DNA of 37,787 nucleotides from Ignavibacteriaceae bacterium (GCA_031292465.1 JARLHB010000258.1:1-37787), one strand, 5' to 3'; positions 1 to 8,611 are shown, numbered from the stretch's first letter. Program-made: numbers and translations. The notes: a model not told the origin generated them from the sequence alone.

Positions 1-2235
1 CGCTTTACCCTCGTTCAATTCACCCAGCCCTATAAGGCACTTTGCTTTTAATATGGACAGCTCATTTTTAGCATTTTCGTTAACTATATTAATAATTTGA
101 TCTATATGGTTTAATGAAGCCTGGTAATCATTCAGGTTGGTCAATACTTTGCAGTATTCAACGTTTACATTTACATTGTTTCCCTCGCTAAGCGGAAAAG
201 TTAAAAGATGCTGTAATATATTTTTTTGAAACGAATATGCGGAAATCTTTTCTGCTTTACTTAATTCTTCCTTTAATATTTTATAGCTTTCTTCATAGCA
301 CCCGGCAAGCTCGTATTGTCTTGCAAGTTCTCCACGGTTGTAATTAGTGAAATAACTAATTAAAAATGCCGCAATTGAGTTATGATAATTTTTCTTTTCT
401 TTTATACCTGAATAGACATGCCTTTTTAATCCTTCCGAAGTTAACACCGGGTTTAAACCTGAAATAATACTTTGAATTATGTTCTTATGAGAAAGATTGT
501 CCAAAACACGAAGAGCAGCTTTATCATCCAATCTAAAATATTTCCCGATAACATTTAAGTCCGGCACAATCTCAAATGCCGAGATAAACCGGGCTACAGA
601 CAATTCATCTTCAGTAAGGCTGTTTGTCCGTATTTTATATATTTCTTCATGAGAGCTTTTAAGTATAGAAGAAGTTCTTTCATCCGTAACAATTTCAATT
701 CCCCCGGGAGTATATCTGATTATTTTTAACAGGATAAGATCTTTTAAAAAGCTTGTTAAGCTGCCCGGAAGCAGATCTGCATAAGATAATATCAATTGCT
801 TTAATTGCTCTACCGGGAAGCATGGAGCAAAACTTTTTTCTAAATATTCCGATAACTGTGCTTCGGTAAACGGAGTAAGATTAACTTCTCTGAGGTTGGA
901 AATAAATTCGGAAGCGTTATGCCGGTCCGAATTTTCCGTTAGAATAACTTTTATCCGGTTAACCTGAAGAATTGGTATTATGTCCCTGAATATTTCAAGT
1001 AATAAGTCATCGTAACTATTAAAGGAATCAAGAATAAGTACGAAGGAACTCTCATTAGAAAGCCGGTTTATAATTGCTTTAACTTCGTTTGCAGGATTCA
1101 GGGGCAGATTATTATAAAATTTATCTATTTGCTCAATGAGGCCAGCAGAGAGTTTTGGATAAACTAAATTATTATTGGTTATCTTTTTAAAGAATTGCCT
1201 GAAATATTCGGTGCCTGTTAATGAATTGCTGTTATCAATAAGGATAGAGTTTTCAACTGATGAATATAATTTATACGCAAGAGTAGTCTTTCCGGCTCCT
1301 TCAGAGCCGCGGACGGTAAATACTTCCCTGCTGCCCTGATCTGAAATGTATGTCTTCAGGATAGTCAGGCAGTCTTTCCTGCCTGCGAATACTTTGACCG
1401 GTATCAGATCTTTAACAGCTTCTTCACCGATTTCAATATCCAAATCTTTTAATATTTGAATTGCATTTGTATATCTTTCATCCGGGTCCTTATTTAATAG
1501 TTTTTTAATTACATCTGTAATTCCGGCGTAAGTATTTGTTTCAGGGAAATCAAAGTCCTGTTCTATATGCGCTTTATATACTTCAACTTCATTATTAGTG
1601 CTAAAAGGAAATTTCTTATAAATAAGCCGGTACAGTACCATTCCCAGAGAGTAAAAATCTACCCTGTAATCATGCCTATCATTTTTTAGTATTTCAGGCG
1701 CAATGTATTCGGCAGTTCCCCTTATAACAGACTCTTTATTCTCAACAATGCATTGTGCAAATCCAAGGTCTATCAATTTAATAACCGGTTTCCCGTCATT
1801 AAACGTAACAAGGATATTTTCAGGCTTTAAATCATAATAAATGAAATTTGACAGGTGTAGGTAATAAAGGACCATACTAAGCTGTTTTATAATTTCATAT
1901 AATGTATCTTTATCATTTAATCCATCATATTCCAGAAGATTACAGCCGTTTATACACTCAAGTGTAAAAAACTTACTGCCTGGTAAAATATCCGGATATT
2001 CTTCATCTGTGTGTGTAATTGTGCCAATGTCGAAGGCTTTTGCAATATTCGGATGATTTATTTTTCGAAGAGTAAAATATTCATTTGAAAATAACCTTTT
2101 TTCAGTTTCTTCTGTATTTTCAGGGAGTATTTTTATAGCAATATTTTCGCCTGGTAAGTCGACATCTTCGCACAGGTAAACAGAGCTTCTTCCTTTGCCT
2201 AATAATTTAATTATTTCATATTTTTGATTTATCAT
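1..2235 (-). CDS. Ser/Thr protein kinase fused to AAA/NACHT-type ATPase and TPR-like tail (3' end outside window)
   Basis: The reading frame is open from the ATG at 2235 to the window edge, 745 codons with no stop, so the C-terminus is missing. Residues 1-270 are a eukaryotic-type kinase: glycine-rich loop LGKGRSSVY (12-20), ATP lysine K35 in IAIK, catalytic YYDLKPEN with D135, metal-binding DLG at D156, then GTAEYIAPE. The HRD motif reads YYD and DFG reads DLG, so the RD arginine is absent. Near residue 310 comes a P-loop (GSEGAGKTTL, K316) and a Walker B-like stretch (FVLILDS), then winged-helix-like and helical repeat sequence, possibly TPR. This order resembles PknK/MalT-like signalling kinases. 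The start overlaps the stop of the upstream permease as ATGA (2232-2235), which implies translational coupling to a peptide transporter. It probably phosphorylates proteins in response to a signal sensed by the ATPase/TPR part; target and ligand are unknown. Confidence 0.85.
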   Translation of the reverse strand, partial: MINQKYEIIKLLGKGRSSVYLCEDVDLPGENIAIKILPENTEETEKRLFSNEYFTLRKINHPNIAKAFDIGTITHTDEEYPDILPGSKFFTLECINGCNLLEYDGLNDKDTLYEIIKQLSMVLYYLHLSNFIYYDLKPENILVTFNDGKPVIKLIDLGFAQCIVENKESVIRGTAEYIAPEILKNDRHDYRVDFYSLGMVLYRLIYKKFPFSTNNEVEVYKAHIEQDFDFPETNTYAGITDVIKKLLNKDPDERYTNAIQILKDLDIEIGEEAVKDLIPVKVFAGRKDCLTILKTYISDQGSREVFTVRGSEGAGKTTLAYKLYSSVENSILIDNSNSLTGTEYFRQFFKKITNNNLVYPKLSAGLIEQIDKFYNNLPLNPANEVKAIINRLSNESSFVLILDSFNSYDDLLLEIFRDIIPILQVNRIKVILTENSDRHNASEFISNLREVNLTPFTEAQLSEYLEKSFAPCFPVEQLKQLILSYADLLPGSLTSFLKDLILLKIIRYTPGGIEIVTDERTSSILKSSHEEIYKIRTNSLTEDELSVARFISAFEIVPDLNVIGKYFRLDDKAALRVLDNLSHKNIIQSIISGLNPVLTSEGLKRHVYSGIKEKKNYHNSIAAFLISYFTNYNRGELARQYELAGCYEESYKILKEELSKAEKISAYSFQKNILQHLLTFPLSEGNNVNVNVEYCKVLTNLNDYQASLNHIDQIINIVNENAKNELSILKAKCLIGLGELNEGKA

Positions 2236-3515
2236 GAATTTACCCGGGGATTAAAATGAGAACTAATTTTTCTGCCAAGACTGTTTGCAGCGAATAAAGT
2301 GAGGAACAATGCCAGCCCTGGAAATAAAATCATCCACCAGGCCTGAGACAGGTAGTTCTGCCCTGCTTCAATCATAGAGCCCCATGAAGGATAACTGCTT
2401 CCGGTTCCTAGTCCTAAGTAACTTAAAGCTGCTTCGGCTAAAATAACATTTCCATATTGAAAAACTAAATTTACCACAACAGGTACAAGAATATACGGCA
2501 GTGTTTCTTTTAAAAGTAATTTGATATTTGACAACCCGATTAGCCGTGCTGAAACAAAAAAGTCTTTATTCTTAAGAGATATAACCTCACTTCTTACAAT
2601 CTTAAATAAACTCATCCACCCGGAGAATCCCAGAACCATGATAACACTGGGGAGAGAATTACCGAATAATGCAATTATAAGAATAATAAAGAATATTACA
2701 GGGAATGCGAGAAACATATCTGTAAGCCGGTTTAAGGCAGTGTCTATAAAGCCTTCGGAATATCCTGCAAAGAAACCTAAAAACAATCCCAGCAGTAAAG
2801 AAATTAATACCGAGCCAAGCCCCACAAAAAGAGAAATACGTGCTCCGTATATTAAACGCGTAAATATATCTCTGCCTAATTCATCCGTCCCTAAAATGAA
2901 AGTTCTTGTCGTGATTAAAGGAGTGTTGTTTTTGAATATTACTTTATCATTTGCAAGCAATACTTCTGCCCCGCCCTGATAGTATGTTAGTTTATTACCT
3001 GCTGAAATGCTGTCGATAAAAATTATGCTGTCGTCAAATGAGTTCTTAATAACGCGGCTCTTTAGGTTTATGAACTTATCAACAGTATTACCGGTGCTAT
3101 AATTATCATTATTTAAATGCAGTACCTTAACACTGCTAAACGGAGGAAGCAGTTTTGTTACCGATAAGTCTTTCTGAAAATCAGGATTATTATCTGTTAT
3201 TAACGGCGCAAATAAGAAAAATGAAATTAGTAAGATGATTACAGCGGATGTAAAGTTTAAATTACTCTGAAAATATTTTACCTTCTTCCCTGCCATCAGG
3301 AAATAAATAATTGCAGCGGCAAGAAGAATAATTGAAACGGCAAAATCTATAAATTGAAAACTGATTTGCGCAAGCGCTAATTCAGGAGAGGTAAAGAGCA
3401 GTTGTATATAAAGGAAAAATAAAAAAAACACTTTTGCAATTAGGCTGTATCTTGTAATAATTAATAGCAAAGCCAGCATCAGGATAAATTGCCGTATTTT
3501 AATACTGCGATGCAT
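2232..3515 (-). CDS. Oligopeptide/dipeptide ABC transporter permease, DppC/OppC type
   Basis: Inner-membrane permease of 427 residues; family members are usually about 300. The C-terminal part is canonical: DELGRD (211-216) before the first core membrane helix, and EAALSYLGLG (361-370) near the end, both typical of the DppC/OppC binding-protein-dependent permease family. The extra length is N-terminal: about three hydrophobic helices (roughly residues 8-42, 52-75, 88-107) and then a polar stretch of about 100 residues, presumably periplasmic, before DELGRD. The ATG at 3515 follows the stop of the partner permease with no gap, and its own stop overlaps the kinase start. It should form the membrane pore with the DppB-type permease. 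Substrate cannot be read from the sequence; peptides are most likely. Confidence 0.9.
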   Translation of the reverse strand: MHRSIKIRQFILMLALLLIITRYSLIAKVFFLFFLYIQLLFTSPELALAQISFQFIDFAVSIILLAAAIIYFLMAGKKVKYFQSNLNFTSAVIILLISFFLFAPLITDNNPDFQKDLSVTKLLPPFSSVKVLHLNNDNYSTGNTVDKFINLKSRVIKNSFDDSIIFIDSISAGNKLTYYQGGAEVLLANDKVIFKNNTPLITTRTFILGTDELGRDIFTRLIYGARISLFVGLGSVLISLLLGLFLGFFAGYSEGFIDTALNRLTDMFLAFPVIFFIILIIALFGNSLPSVIMVLGFSGWMSLFKIVRSEVISLKNKDFFVSARLIGLSNIKLLLKETLPYILVPVVVNLVFQYGNVILAEAALSYLGLGTGSSYPSWGSMIEAGQNYLSQAWWMILFPGLALFLTLFAANSLGRKISSHFNPRVNS

Positions 3516-4502
3516 TTAATTTAAAATTCCTTTCGCAATTCTTTTATCCAGCATAGCTTTAATAATATCTGCGCAAAGATTTGTTAAAATAACAAGTATG
3601 CCCGCGACAAAGGTACACCCGATTACCAGCGGGTAATCACGTGATAAAATTGCATCCACGGTTAAACGCCCCATTCCGGGCAGAGAAAATATAACTTCCG
3701 TAATTAAAGCGCCGCCAAATAACAGCCCAAGTTCCACGCCGGCAACGGATATTAAAGGATTAACAGCATTCGGGATAATGTGTTTCCTTAATATTTCCTT
3801 TTCAGTAAAACCGTTTGCGCGAAGGTTCTCAACAAAAGGTTTGTTGTAAACATCTTCAAGATTATCGTGAAGATATTTATAAAAGACTGCAACGCCGTTA
3901 AACGACAGGGTTATTACGGGCAGTACAAGGTGCTGTGCGTAATCAATAAGCTTTTGAATAAATGAATATGATTCCGTGTCAAATGAAGTTAACCCGGAAG
4001 ACGGGAAAATATTTAACTTCTCAGAAAATATATATATTAAGAATACTCCCGCAGCAAAAGAGGGGACGGCATATACTGGAAGGCTTGTTTTGGAAATTAT
4101 CTTGTCTGCAGTTCCGTTAATTTTCTTTACCGCAAACATGGATAGCAGGAAGCCGGAAACAATTTGAATGAAAAAACTTAACAAAGAAAACATTATAGTG
4201 AAGGGAAGAGCTCTTTCTATTACTCGGATAACCGGTATCCTGTATGTGTATGAAATACCGAAATCCCCTTTTGCAAGGTTTAGTATAAAAGTTTTATACT
4301 GTGCGGGCATAGAACCTTCAAGGCTGAATGACTTTTTTACAAGTTCAGTGAGCCTGGGGCTTAATTTGGGTGAAATATATTTAAGTGACGGGTCGCCCGG
4401 AGAAATTCTTAATAACAAAAAAAGGAATGTCATTAATAAAAATAAAACCAGCAGGGAAGTCCAGCCCCTTTTTGCAAATGTCTTGAAGATTTCTTTTCTC
4501 AT
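3516..4502 (-). CDS. Oligopeptide/dipeptide ABC transporter permease, DppB/OppB type
   Basis: A 328-residue inner-membrane protein with the DppB/OppB plan. An N-terminal helix (LLVLFLLMTFLFLLL) leads into RISPGDP, the core has about five further helices, and the C-terminal part carries SLPGMGRLTVDAILSRDYP, a hallmark of this family. I place the start at the ATG at 4502. A longer frame from a TTG at 4550 would run back into the binding-protein gene and adds residues (EYFNAVGIGQ) unlike the family N-terminus. From 4502 the gap to the binding-protein stop is 7 bases. No strong Shine-Dalgarno sequence is visible, so translation may be coupled. It pairs with the next permease on this strand. Confidence 0.9.
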   Translation of the reverse strand: MRKEIFKTFAKRGWTSLLVLFLLMTFLFLLLRISPGDPSLKYISPKLSPRLTELVKKSFSLEGSMPAQYKTFILNLAKGDFGISYTYRIPVIRVIERALPFTIMFSLLSFFIQIVSGFLLSMFAVKKINGTADKIISKTSLPVYAVPSFAAGVFLIYIFSEKLNIFPSSGLTSFDTESYSFIQKLIDYAQHLVLPVITLSFNGVAVFYKYLHDNLEDVYNKPFVENLRANGFTEKEILRKHIIPNAVNPLISVAGVELGLLFGGALITEVIFSLPGMGRLTVDAILSRDYPLVIGCTFVAGILVILTNLCADIIKAMLDKRIAKGILN

Positions 4503-4509
4503 AGAGATA

Positions 4510-6171
4510 TTATTTAGTTGACCAATTCCAACAGCGTTGAAATACTCCAAGCGGTGAAACGCTTAAATTTTGTATTCTTTTATTATATGCAATTAATTTA
4601 TCATCCCAGAATAAAAATGTAACCGGGTTTTCGCTATATATAATTTCCTGCAATTTTTTATATAGATTATTCTTTACATTACTGTTAGGAGAAACCTCAA
4701 TCTTTTTAAGCAATTCATCCATTGCTTTATTCTGATAGCCTGCAACATTAAACTGTGCATCCGTAAGATTTGAATACCAGAAAGATTTCAAATCGAGGGG
4801 AATCGGTACAGTCCAGCCTGCGACCCAGGCCTCTAATTCCCGGTTAAACATTTTCTGGAAGAATACATCCGGTTCCAGTTTTTCAATCTTTATTTTTATG
4901 CCGAGCGCCTGCAGATTATTCTGAATTACAGTTGCAGTAAATTCGCGCCTGGGATTGCCGCCGGGTATGGAGAGCGTAAAAGAAAATTCCTGTCCGTTCT
5001 TTTTCAGGGTCCCGTTTCTGTCTGTGTCTTTCCAGCCAGCCAAAGCTAAAAGTTTCTTAGCCGAATCCGGTAAATAGGGCAGGGGATGTAATTCATAGTT
5101 AAATGCATCTTTAAAAATTGATGATACAGGCCCAAATGCAACTTCACCATGATTGTTCAGGAATTGTTTTAATATTTCATCCCTGTTTATTGCAAGTGTA
5201 AGCGCTTTACGCACGTCGGCATTGCCGAATAATTTATTTGGGACAACATGTTTTGTCTTCTTATAAATATCCGGGTCCAGATTATTCCAGCCGGCATAAT
5301 CATATTCTCTGCCTTTTACGGCGGCAATACCAAGGCTGCCGTCATTTGAAATTACAGGATAATCATCGGCTTTTATATCTTCCATCAGGTCGATTTCGCC
5401 TTTTTTCAATTGAGTAATCCCGGAGTTATAATCCGGAACGATTTTAAATACTAATTCCGAAACATTTCCCCCTTTATATAAGAATGATTTTTTATCGGCT
5501 TTTAAGATAAGAGATTGATTCTTATTCCACTGTGAAAGCGAGAATGCGCCGTCTGTTACCGGTTTAATTTCCTTTTCAGCAGTTATCAAATCTTTGCGGT
5601 TTATATTCTTATATACGTGTTCCGGGATAATGGGGAAATCAATATCATAAAAAGTGGGTGAAGGGTTTTTCTTAAAGTTTATTGTCAGTACGAATGAACT
5701 TTTAGCAACAAAAGTCTTTTTCAAATCTATATGCATTGCTGTGTCGGTAAAGAAGTTCCTGAAAGAACCGTAAAGCTTGCTTTGCACTATGGGGTCGGAA
5801 TAAACATCAAAAGAAAAAACAACGTCATTTGCCGTAAACTGCTGCCCGTCTGACCATTTTACGTCATCCCGCAGATAGAGTGTTATAGAGGATGAATCGC
5901 CGTTCCATTCCCAGCTTTTCGCAAGCATGGGAAAAGTATCCATATCGCCCTTTTTATAATTCCATTCATGCTGTACAAGGCTGGCGTAAAGAAGCTCGGA
6001 TATGTTGCCCTCGTTATCGCTGAATGCAAATAGGGGATTAAGCGATTCCACATCAGAAGTGATTGCCGCTATAATACGCCCAGATTTCTCCGAAGATCCT
6101 TTTTGACATCCGCTTAGGAAGACTAAAATTATTATTAATGGCAGGGAAAGAATAAGACGGTTGATTTTCAT
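4510..6171 (-). CDS. Extracellular solute-binding lipoprotein, family 5 (peptide ABC transporter)
   Basis: A 553-residue DppA/OppA-type binding protein. Residues 1-21 are a lipoprotein signal ending in LSGC, so C22 is the lipidated cysteine and the protein is membrane-anchored in the periplasm. The mature part has family 5 landmarks: a start of the type ITSDVESLNPLFAFSDNEG, then DVKWSDGQQFTANDVVFSFD, and later DVRKALTLAINRDEIL. I chose the ATG at 6171; a TTG four codons upstream (6183) is possible but would put a cysteine before the signal peptide. It is the first gene of the minus-strand arm and should deliver substrate to the two permeases. Peptides are the usual ligand, but family 5 also includes nickel and other binders, so the substrate is inferred. 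Confidence 0.92.
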   Translation of the reverse strand: MKINRLILSLPLIIILVFLSGCQKGSSEKSGRIIAAITSDVESLNPLFAFSDNEGNISELLYASLVQHEWNYKKGDMDTFPMLAKSWEWNGDSSSITLYLRDDVKWSDGQQFTANDVVFSFDVYSDPIVQSKLYGSFRNFFTDTAMHIDLKKTFVAKSSFVLTINFKKNPSPTFYDIDFPIIPEHVYKNINRKDLITAEKEIKPVTDGAFSLSQWNKNQSLILKADKKSFLYKGGNVSELVFKIVPDYNSGITQLKKGEIDLMEDIKADDYPVISNDGSLGIAAVKGREYDYAGWNNLDPDIYKKTKHVVPNKLFGNADVRKALTLAINRDEILKQFLNNHGEVAFGPVSSIFKDAFNYELHPLPYLPDSAKKLLALAGWKDTDRNGTLKKNGQEFSFTLSIPGGNPRREFTATVIQNNLQALGIKIKIEKLEPDVFFQKMFNRELEAWVAGWTVPIPLDLKSFWYSNLTDAQFNVAGYQNKAMDELLKKIEVSPNSNVKNNLYKKLQEIIYSENPVTFLFWDDKLIAYNKRIQNLSVSPLGVFQRCWNWSTK

Positions 6172-6222
6172 TTTACAGCCCAAAATATTAGTAATAATTT
6201 TGCTGTTAATTTATTATTTTGT

Positions 6223-6236
6223 TTTGTAAATACAAA
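6223..6236. promoter_or_regulatory. Inverted repeat in the divergent promoter region of the peptide transporter
   Basis: The arms TTTGTA and TACAAA are separated by two A's, in an 83-base AT-rich gap between the divergent binding-protein and ATPase genes. Both transcripts must start from this gap or very near it, so a shared operator is plausible. I see no exact TAnnTTTG element on either strand here (TTATTTTG on the plus strand is one mismatch away). Its role as a regulator site is inference; a symmetry this short can arise by chance in AT-rich DNA. Confidence 0.3.
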
Positions 6237-6254
6237 TAGAGTTGTTCATCAGGA

Positions 6255-7049
6255 ATGTTAAAAGTTGATATAAAAGAATTATCGATAACAGGGAAAAGAG
6301 CCCTGCTGTCCGGTATTAATTTTGAGATGAAGCAGAATCGCATCCATACTGTTCTGGGATTAAATGGTTCCGGTAAGACAACTTTAATAAAGTCTCTTAC
6401 AGGTTTACTAAACGCGCATTTCTATTCTGTTACCGGAAGCGTGTTTTTTGAAGGGAGAGATATCCTTTCGCTTGATATAAATGAGATGTATCCGCTAAGA
6501 AGAGATAAGATCAAATATGTCTTTCAGGATGCAGTTAACAGTTTTAATCAGTTAAAAACTTTTGAATATTATTTTAACAGCCTTGCAAAGGATAAAGAGG
6601 AAATAAATTCTCTTCTTTCATATTTTATTTTGCCGCAATATTCCGAATTAAGCAGGCTGTATCCCTATGAAGTAAGCGGCGGGATGGCGCAGCGGATCAG
6701 TTTGGTACTGGCTCTTGCAGCCCATCCTGAAATAATTATTTTAGATGAGCCTACGTCGGGTATTGATTCGGCCATCTCAAACTTATTTTTACTAAAGCTG
6801 AAGGAGTTTGTAAGCCAGGGGAAAAATTCAGTCCTGCTTGTAACGCACGATATAAACTTTGCGGAAAAGATCAGCGATGAAATAGCCTTCCTTTCCGATG
6901 GCAGGCTTAGTAAATTTTATTCAAAGAAAGAATTATTTGCTTACCCGGATGTTCCGTTAAGCGAAGGGAATAATGATAAACAGGATGGGCCTGAAGGTTC
7001 TGATTCGTTAAGAAAATTAATTCATTCATATAAACAGATTTCATTATGA
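6255..7049 (+). CDS. Peptide ABC transporter ATP-binding protein, DppD/OppD type
   Basis: A 264-residue cytoplasmic ABC ATPase. It has Walker A GLNGSGKTT (35-43, K41), Q-loop Q91, signature SGGMAQR (141-147), Walker B IIILDEP with the catalytic E165, and a switch histidine in VTHD. DppD proteins are usually about 320 residues with a C-terminal cysteine-rich oligopeptide tail; that tail is missing or reduced here, so the protein is short. It starts the plus-strand arm, divergent from the binding protein, and its stop overlaps the next ATPase start as ATGA. The two ATPases should form the heterodimeric motor for the permeases encoded on the opposite strand. Confidence 0.88.
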   Translation: MLKVDIKELSITGKRALLSGINFEMKQNRIHTVLGLNGSGKTTLIKSLTGLLNAHFYSVTGSVFFEGRDILSLDINEMYPLRRDKIKYVFQDAVNSFNQLKTFEYYFNSLAKDKEEINSLLSYFILPQYSELSRLYPYEVSGGMAQRISLVLALAAHPEIIILDEPTSGIDSAISNLFLLKLKEFVSQGKNSVLLVTHDINFAEKISDEIAFLSDGRLSKFYSKKELFAYPDVPLSEGNNDKQDGPEGSDSLRKLIHSYKQISL

Positions 7050-7846
7050 ACGAATTGCTCATAGCAGAAAATATCTCTTATATAGCAGCTAATCAGGGTT
7101 TATTTAGCCGGAATGAACCTGATAAGGAAATTTTAAATAATATATCTTTCCAGCTTGAAAAAGGGAGGATATTAGGGATTGCAGGTGAATCCGGAAGCGG
7201 GAAAACAACTCTTGCAAAAATTTTAGCCGGAATTATTCCTTATTCCAGCGGCAAGCTGACTTTTAATTGGCCGCCTGAATGGCAGAAAAGCAAAATAAGC
7301 CCGGTGCAGATATTATTTCAGAATAACGGTGAGATACTAAATCCGTTTAGAGTGATAGATGAAATAATTGAAGAAGCGATTTATATAAAAACAGGTGAGA
7401 AAAAAAACATTCGGGAAGAAAAGGAAAAAATATTTGATTCGGTGAACTTTCCTGAGCATTTATGGAACCGTAAAGGATTTGAATTAAGCGGGGGAGAACA
7501 GCAGCGCGCAGCTCTTGCAAGAATTATTGCAGTTAAGCCGGAGCTGCTTATACTTGATGAACCGTTTTCTGCGCAGGATGCAGACTCGCAGTTAAATTTA
7601 CTGAATTTATTTAAAGAGATTAACAGCGTTTACGGAATTACATTAATATGTATATCGCATAATGTTAATATTCTTAAAAAACTTTGCGATGAAATTATAA
7701 TAATTTATAAAGGTGAAATTGTAGAAAAAGGAACGGCTGAAAAGATTTTTAGCCAGCCTGAACATCCATATACAAAATTTCTTATGAAAGCAGAAAGTTA
7801 TGAGCTTTCATATAAGGACTTGAAGGCAGAGTTTGAAAATCTCTAA
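7046..7846 (+). CDS. Peptide ABC transporter ATP-binding protein, DppF/OppF type
   Basis: A 266-residue ABC ATPase and partner of the preceding gene, with a 4-base ATGA overlap. It has Walker A GESGSGKTT (47-55, K53), signature LSGGEQQRAALAR, Walker B LLILDEP, and the switch histidine in ISHN. The C-terminus EHPYTKFLM matches the start of the oligopeptide transporter C-terminal region found in DppF/OppF, which supports a peptide-type system over other ABC importers. The protein is shorter than E. coli DppF (about 330), ending soon after that motif. The distribution of subunits over two divergent transcripts suggests expression is coordinated from the gap at 6172-6254. Confidence 0.88.
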   Translation: MNELLIAENISYIAANQGLFSRNEPDKEILNNISFQLEKGRILGIAGESGSGKTTLAKILAGIIPYSSGKLTFNWPPEWQKSKISPVQILFQNNGEILNPFRVIDEIIEEAIYIKTGEKKNIREEKEKIFDSVNFPEHLWNRKGFELSGGEQQRAALARIIAVKPELLILDEPFSAQDADSQLNLLNLFKEINSVYGITLICISHNVNILKKLCDEIIIIYKGEIVEKGTAEKIFSQPEHPYTKFLMKAESYELSYKDLKAEFENL

Positions 7847-7866
7847 CCGGCCGGGTAGAAATAGTT

Positions 7867-8334
7867 ATGTCTAAAACAAACGCAATAAGAATTCTGGAAG
7901 CAAGAAATATTCCCCATACAACCCATACTTATGAAGTAGATGAAAATGATTTGAGCGGGACAACAGTAGCAAATAAAATAAATGCCCGGCAGGAAACAGT
8001 CTTTAAGACCCTGGTAGCCTCGGGCGATAAGAACGGGATAAATGTATTTTGTATTCCGGTAACGGAAGAACTTAACCTGAAAAAAGCAGCTTATGCAAGC
8101 GGGAATAAAAGCATTGAAATGGTAAAAGTTAAAGACCTTTTAAATTTAACAGGTTATATCCGCGGCGGCTGTTCTCCAATTGGAATGAAAAAAAATTACC
8201 CAACTTACATTGAAGAGACTGCCCAGTTGTTTGAAACAATTTATGTAAGCGCGGGTATGCGGGGAATGCAGGTTTGCCTTGCCCCGGAAGACCTTATGAA
8301 TGCCGTAAATGCTGTATTTACAGACTTATTATAG
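7867..8334 (+). CDS. ybaK: YbaK/EbsC-family aminoacyl-tRNA deacylase (Cys-tRNA(Pro) deacylase type)
   Basis: A 155-residue single-domain protein of the YbaK/aminoacyl-tRNA editing family. This family hydrolyses mischarged tRNA, classically Cys-tRNA(Pro). The conserved lysine lies in ETVFKTLV (K47), followed by the family motif GYIRGGCSPIGMKK, and the length equals that of bacterial YbaK. The start is the ATG at 7867, 20 bases after the second ABC ATPase, so it may be read from the same transcript though functionally unrelated. Family members differ in the amino acid they remove (Cys, Ala or others); YbaK is the closest by motif, but the substrate is inferred. Confidence 0.9.
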   Translation: MSKTNAIRILEARNIPHTTHTYEVDENDLSGTTVANKINARQETVFKTLVASGDKNGINVFCIPVTEELNLKKAAYASGNKSIEMVKVKDLLNLTGYIRGGCSPIGMKKNYPTYIEETAQLFETIYVSAGMRGMQVCLAPEDLMNAVNAVFTDLL

Positions 8335-8385
8335 TTAATATTAGTATTTATGGCTGTTTTAAGCCGGTTTTAGATGTAATTAGAA

Positions 8386-8417
8386 TTTTTATTTAAATGA
8401 TGTAATTCCTATATTTG
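8386..8417 (+). promoter_or_regulatory. Bacteroidetes-type promoter of the 54-residue bL38-like gene
   Basis: A perfect TAnnTTTG -7 element (TATATTTG, 8410-8417) lies 24 bases before the small gene's ATG. Twenty bases upstream is TTTT (8386-8389), one mismatch from the TTTG -33 element. The spacing fits the 19-21 bases known for the primary sigma factor of Bacteroidetes. A second perfect element occurs at 22518, which supports this promoter style for the genome. Confidence 0.65.
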
Positions 8418-8441
8418 CACACTTAAATTTGGAGTATTAAA

Positions 8442-8606
8442 ATGGCTAAACAACAAACATTTGCCGATAAAGCTAAAGCAAAGAAAAAAGACAGCGGTAT
8501 TACAGTTAAAATGATTAAAACCACTAAGACTGATAAGGGCAGCTTTAAGTTTAACGAAAAATTCGTTAAAATTGATGATATTAGTAAGGTTACTGAGCTT
8601 AAGTAA
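8442..8606 (+). CDS. Small basic protein, bL38/DUF4295-like (54 aa)
   Basis: The gene encodes 54 residues, very rich in lysine (16 K), starting MAKQQTFADKAKAKKK and containing VKMIKTTKTDKGSFKFNEKF. The pattern of an MAK start, a basic N-terminus and VKM-[IV]-[KR]-x-x-KT-x-x-[GA]-x-[FY]-x-F resembles the DUF4295 family of Bacteroidetes, whose member in Flavobacterium was reported as a ribosomal protein called bL38. I make the link by memory of the pattern, so it is moderate. The ATG at 8442 is preceded by a GGAG at 8431-8434 and a promoter at 8386-8417, and a strong hairpin terminator follows 6 bases after the stop. In Bacteroidetes DUF4295 is normally beside rpmB and rpmG; here it stands alone. 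A ribosome-associated role is inferred. Confidence 0.72.
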   Translation: MAKQQTFADKAKAKKKDSGITVKMIKTTKTDKGSFKFNEKFVKIDDISKVTELK

Positions 8607-8611
8607 TTGCG

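Noticed and set aside
2521..2979. A 152-codon plus-strand frame opposite the DppC-type permease
   Set aside because: Shadow of a clear transporter gene; its composition is not protein-like and it matches no family I recognise.
8352..8365. Hairpin GGCT/AGCC after ybaK as a terminator
   Set aside because: The stem is only 4 bp and the following T's are broken by GG; too weak to call.
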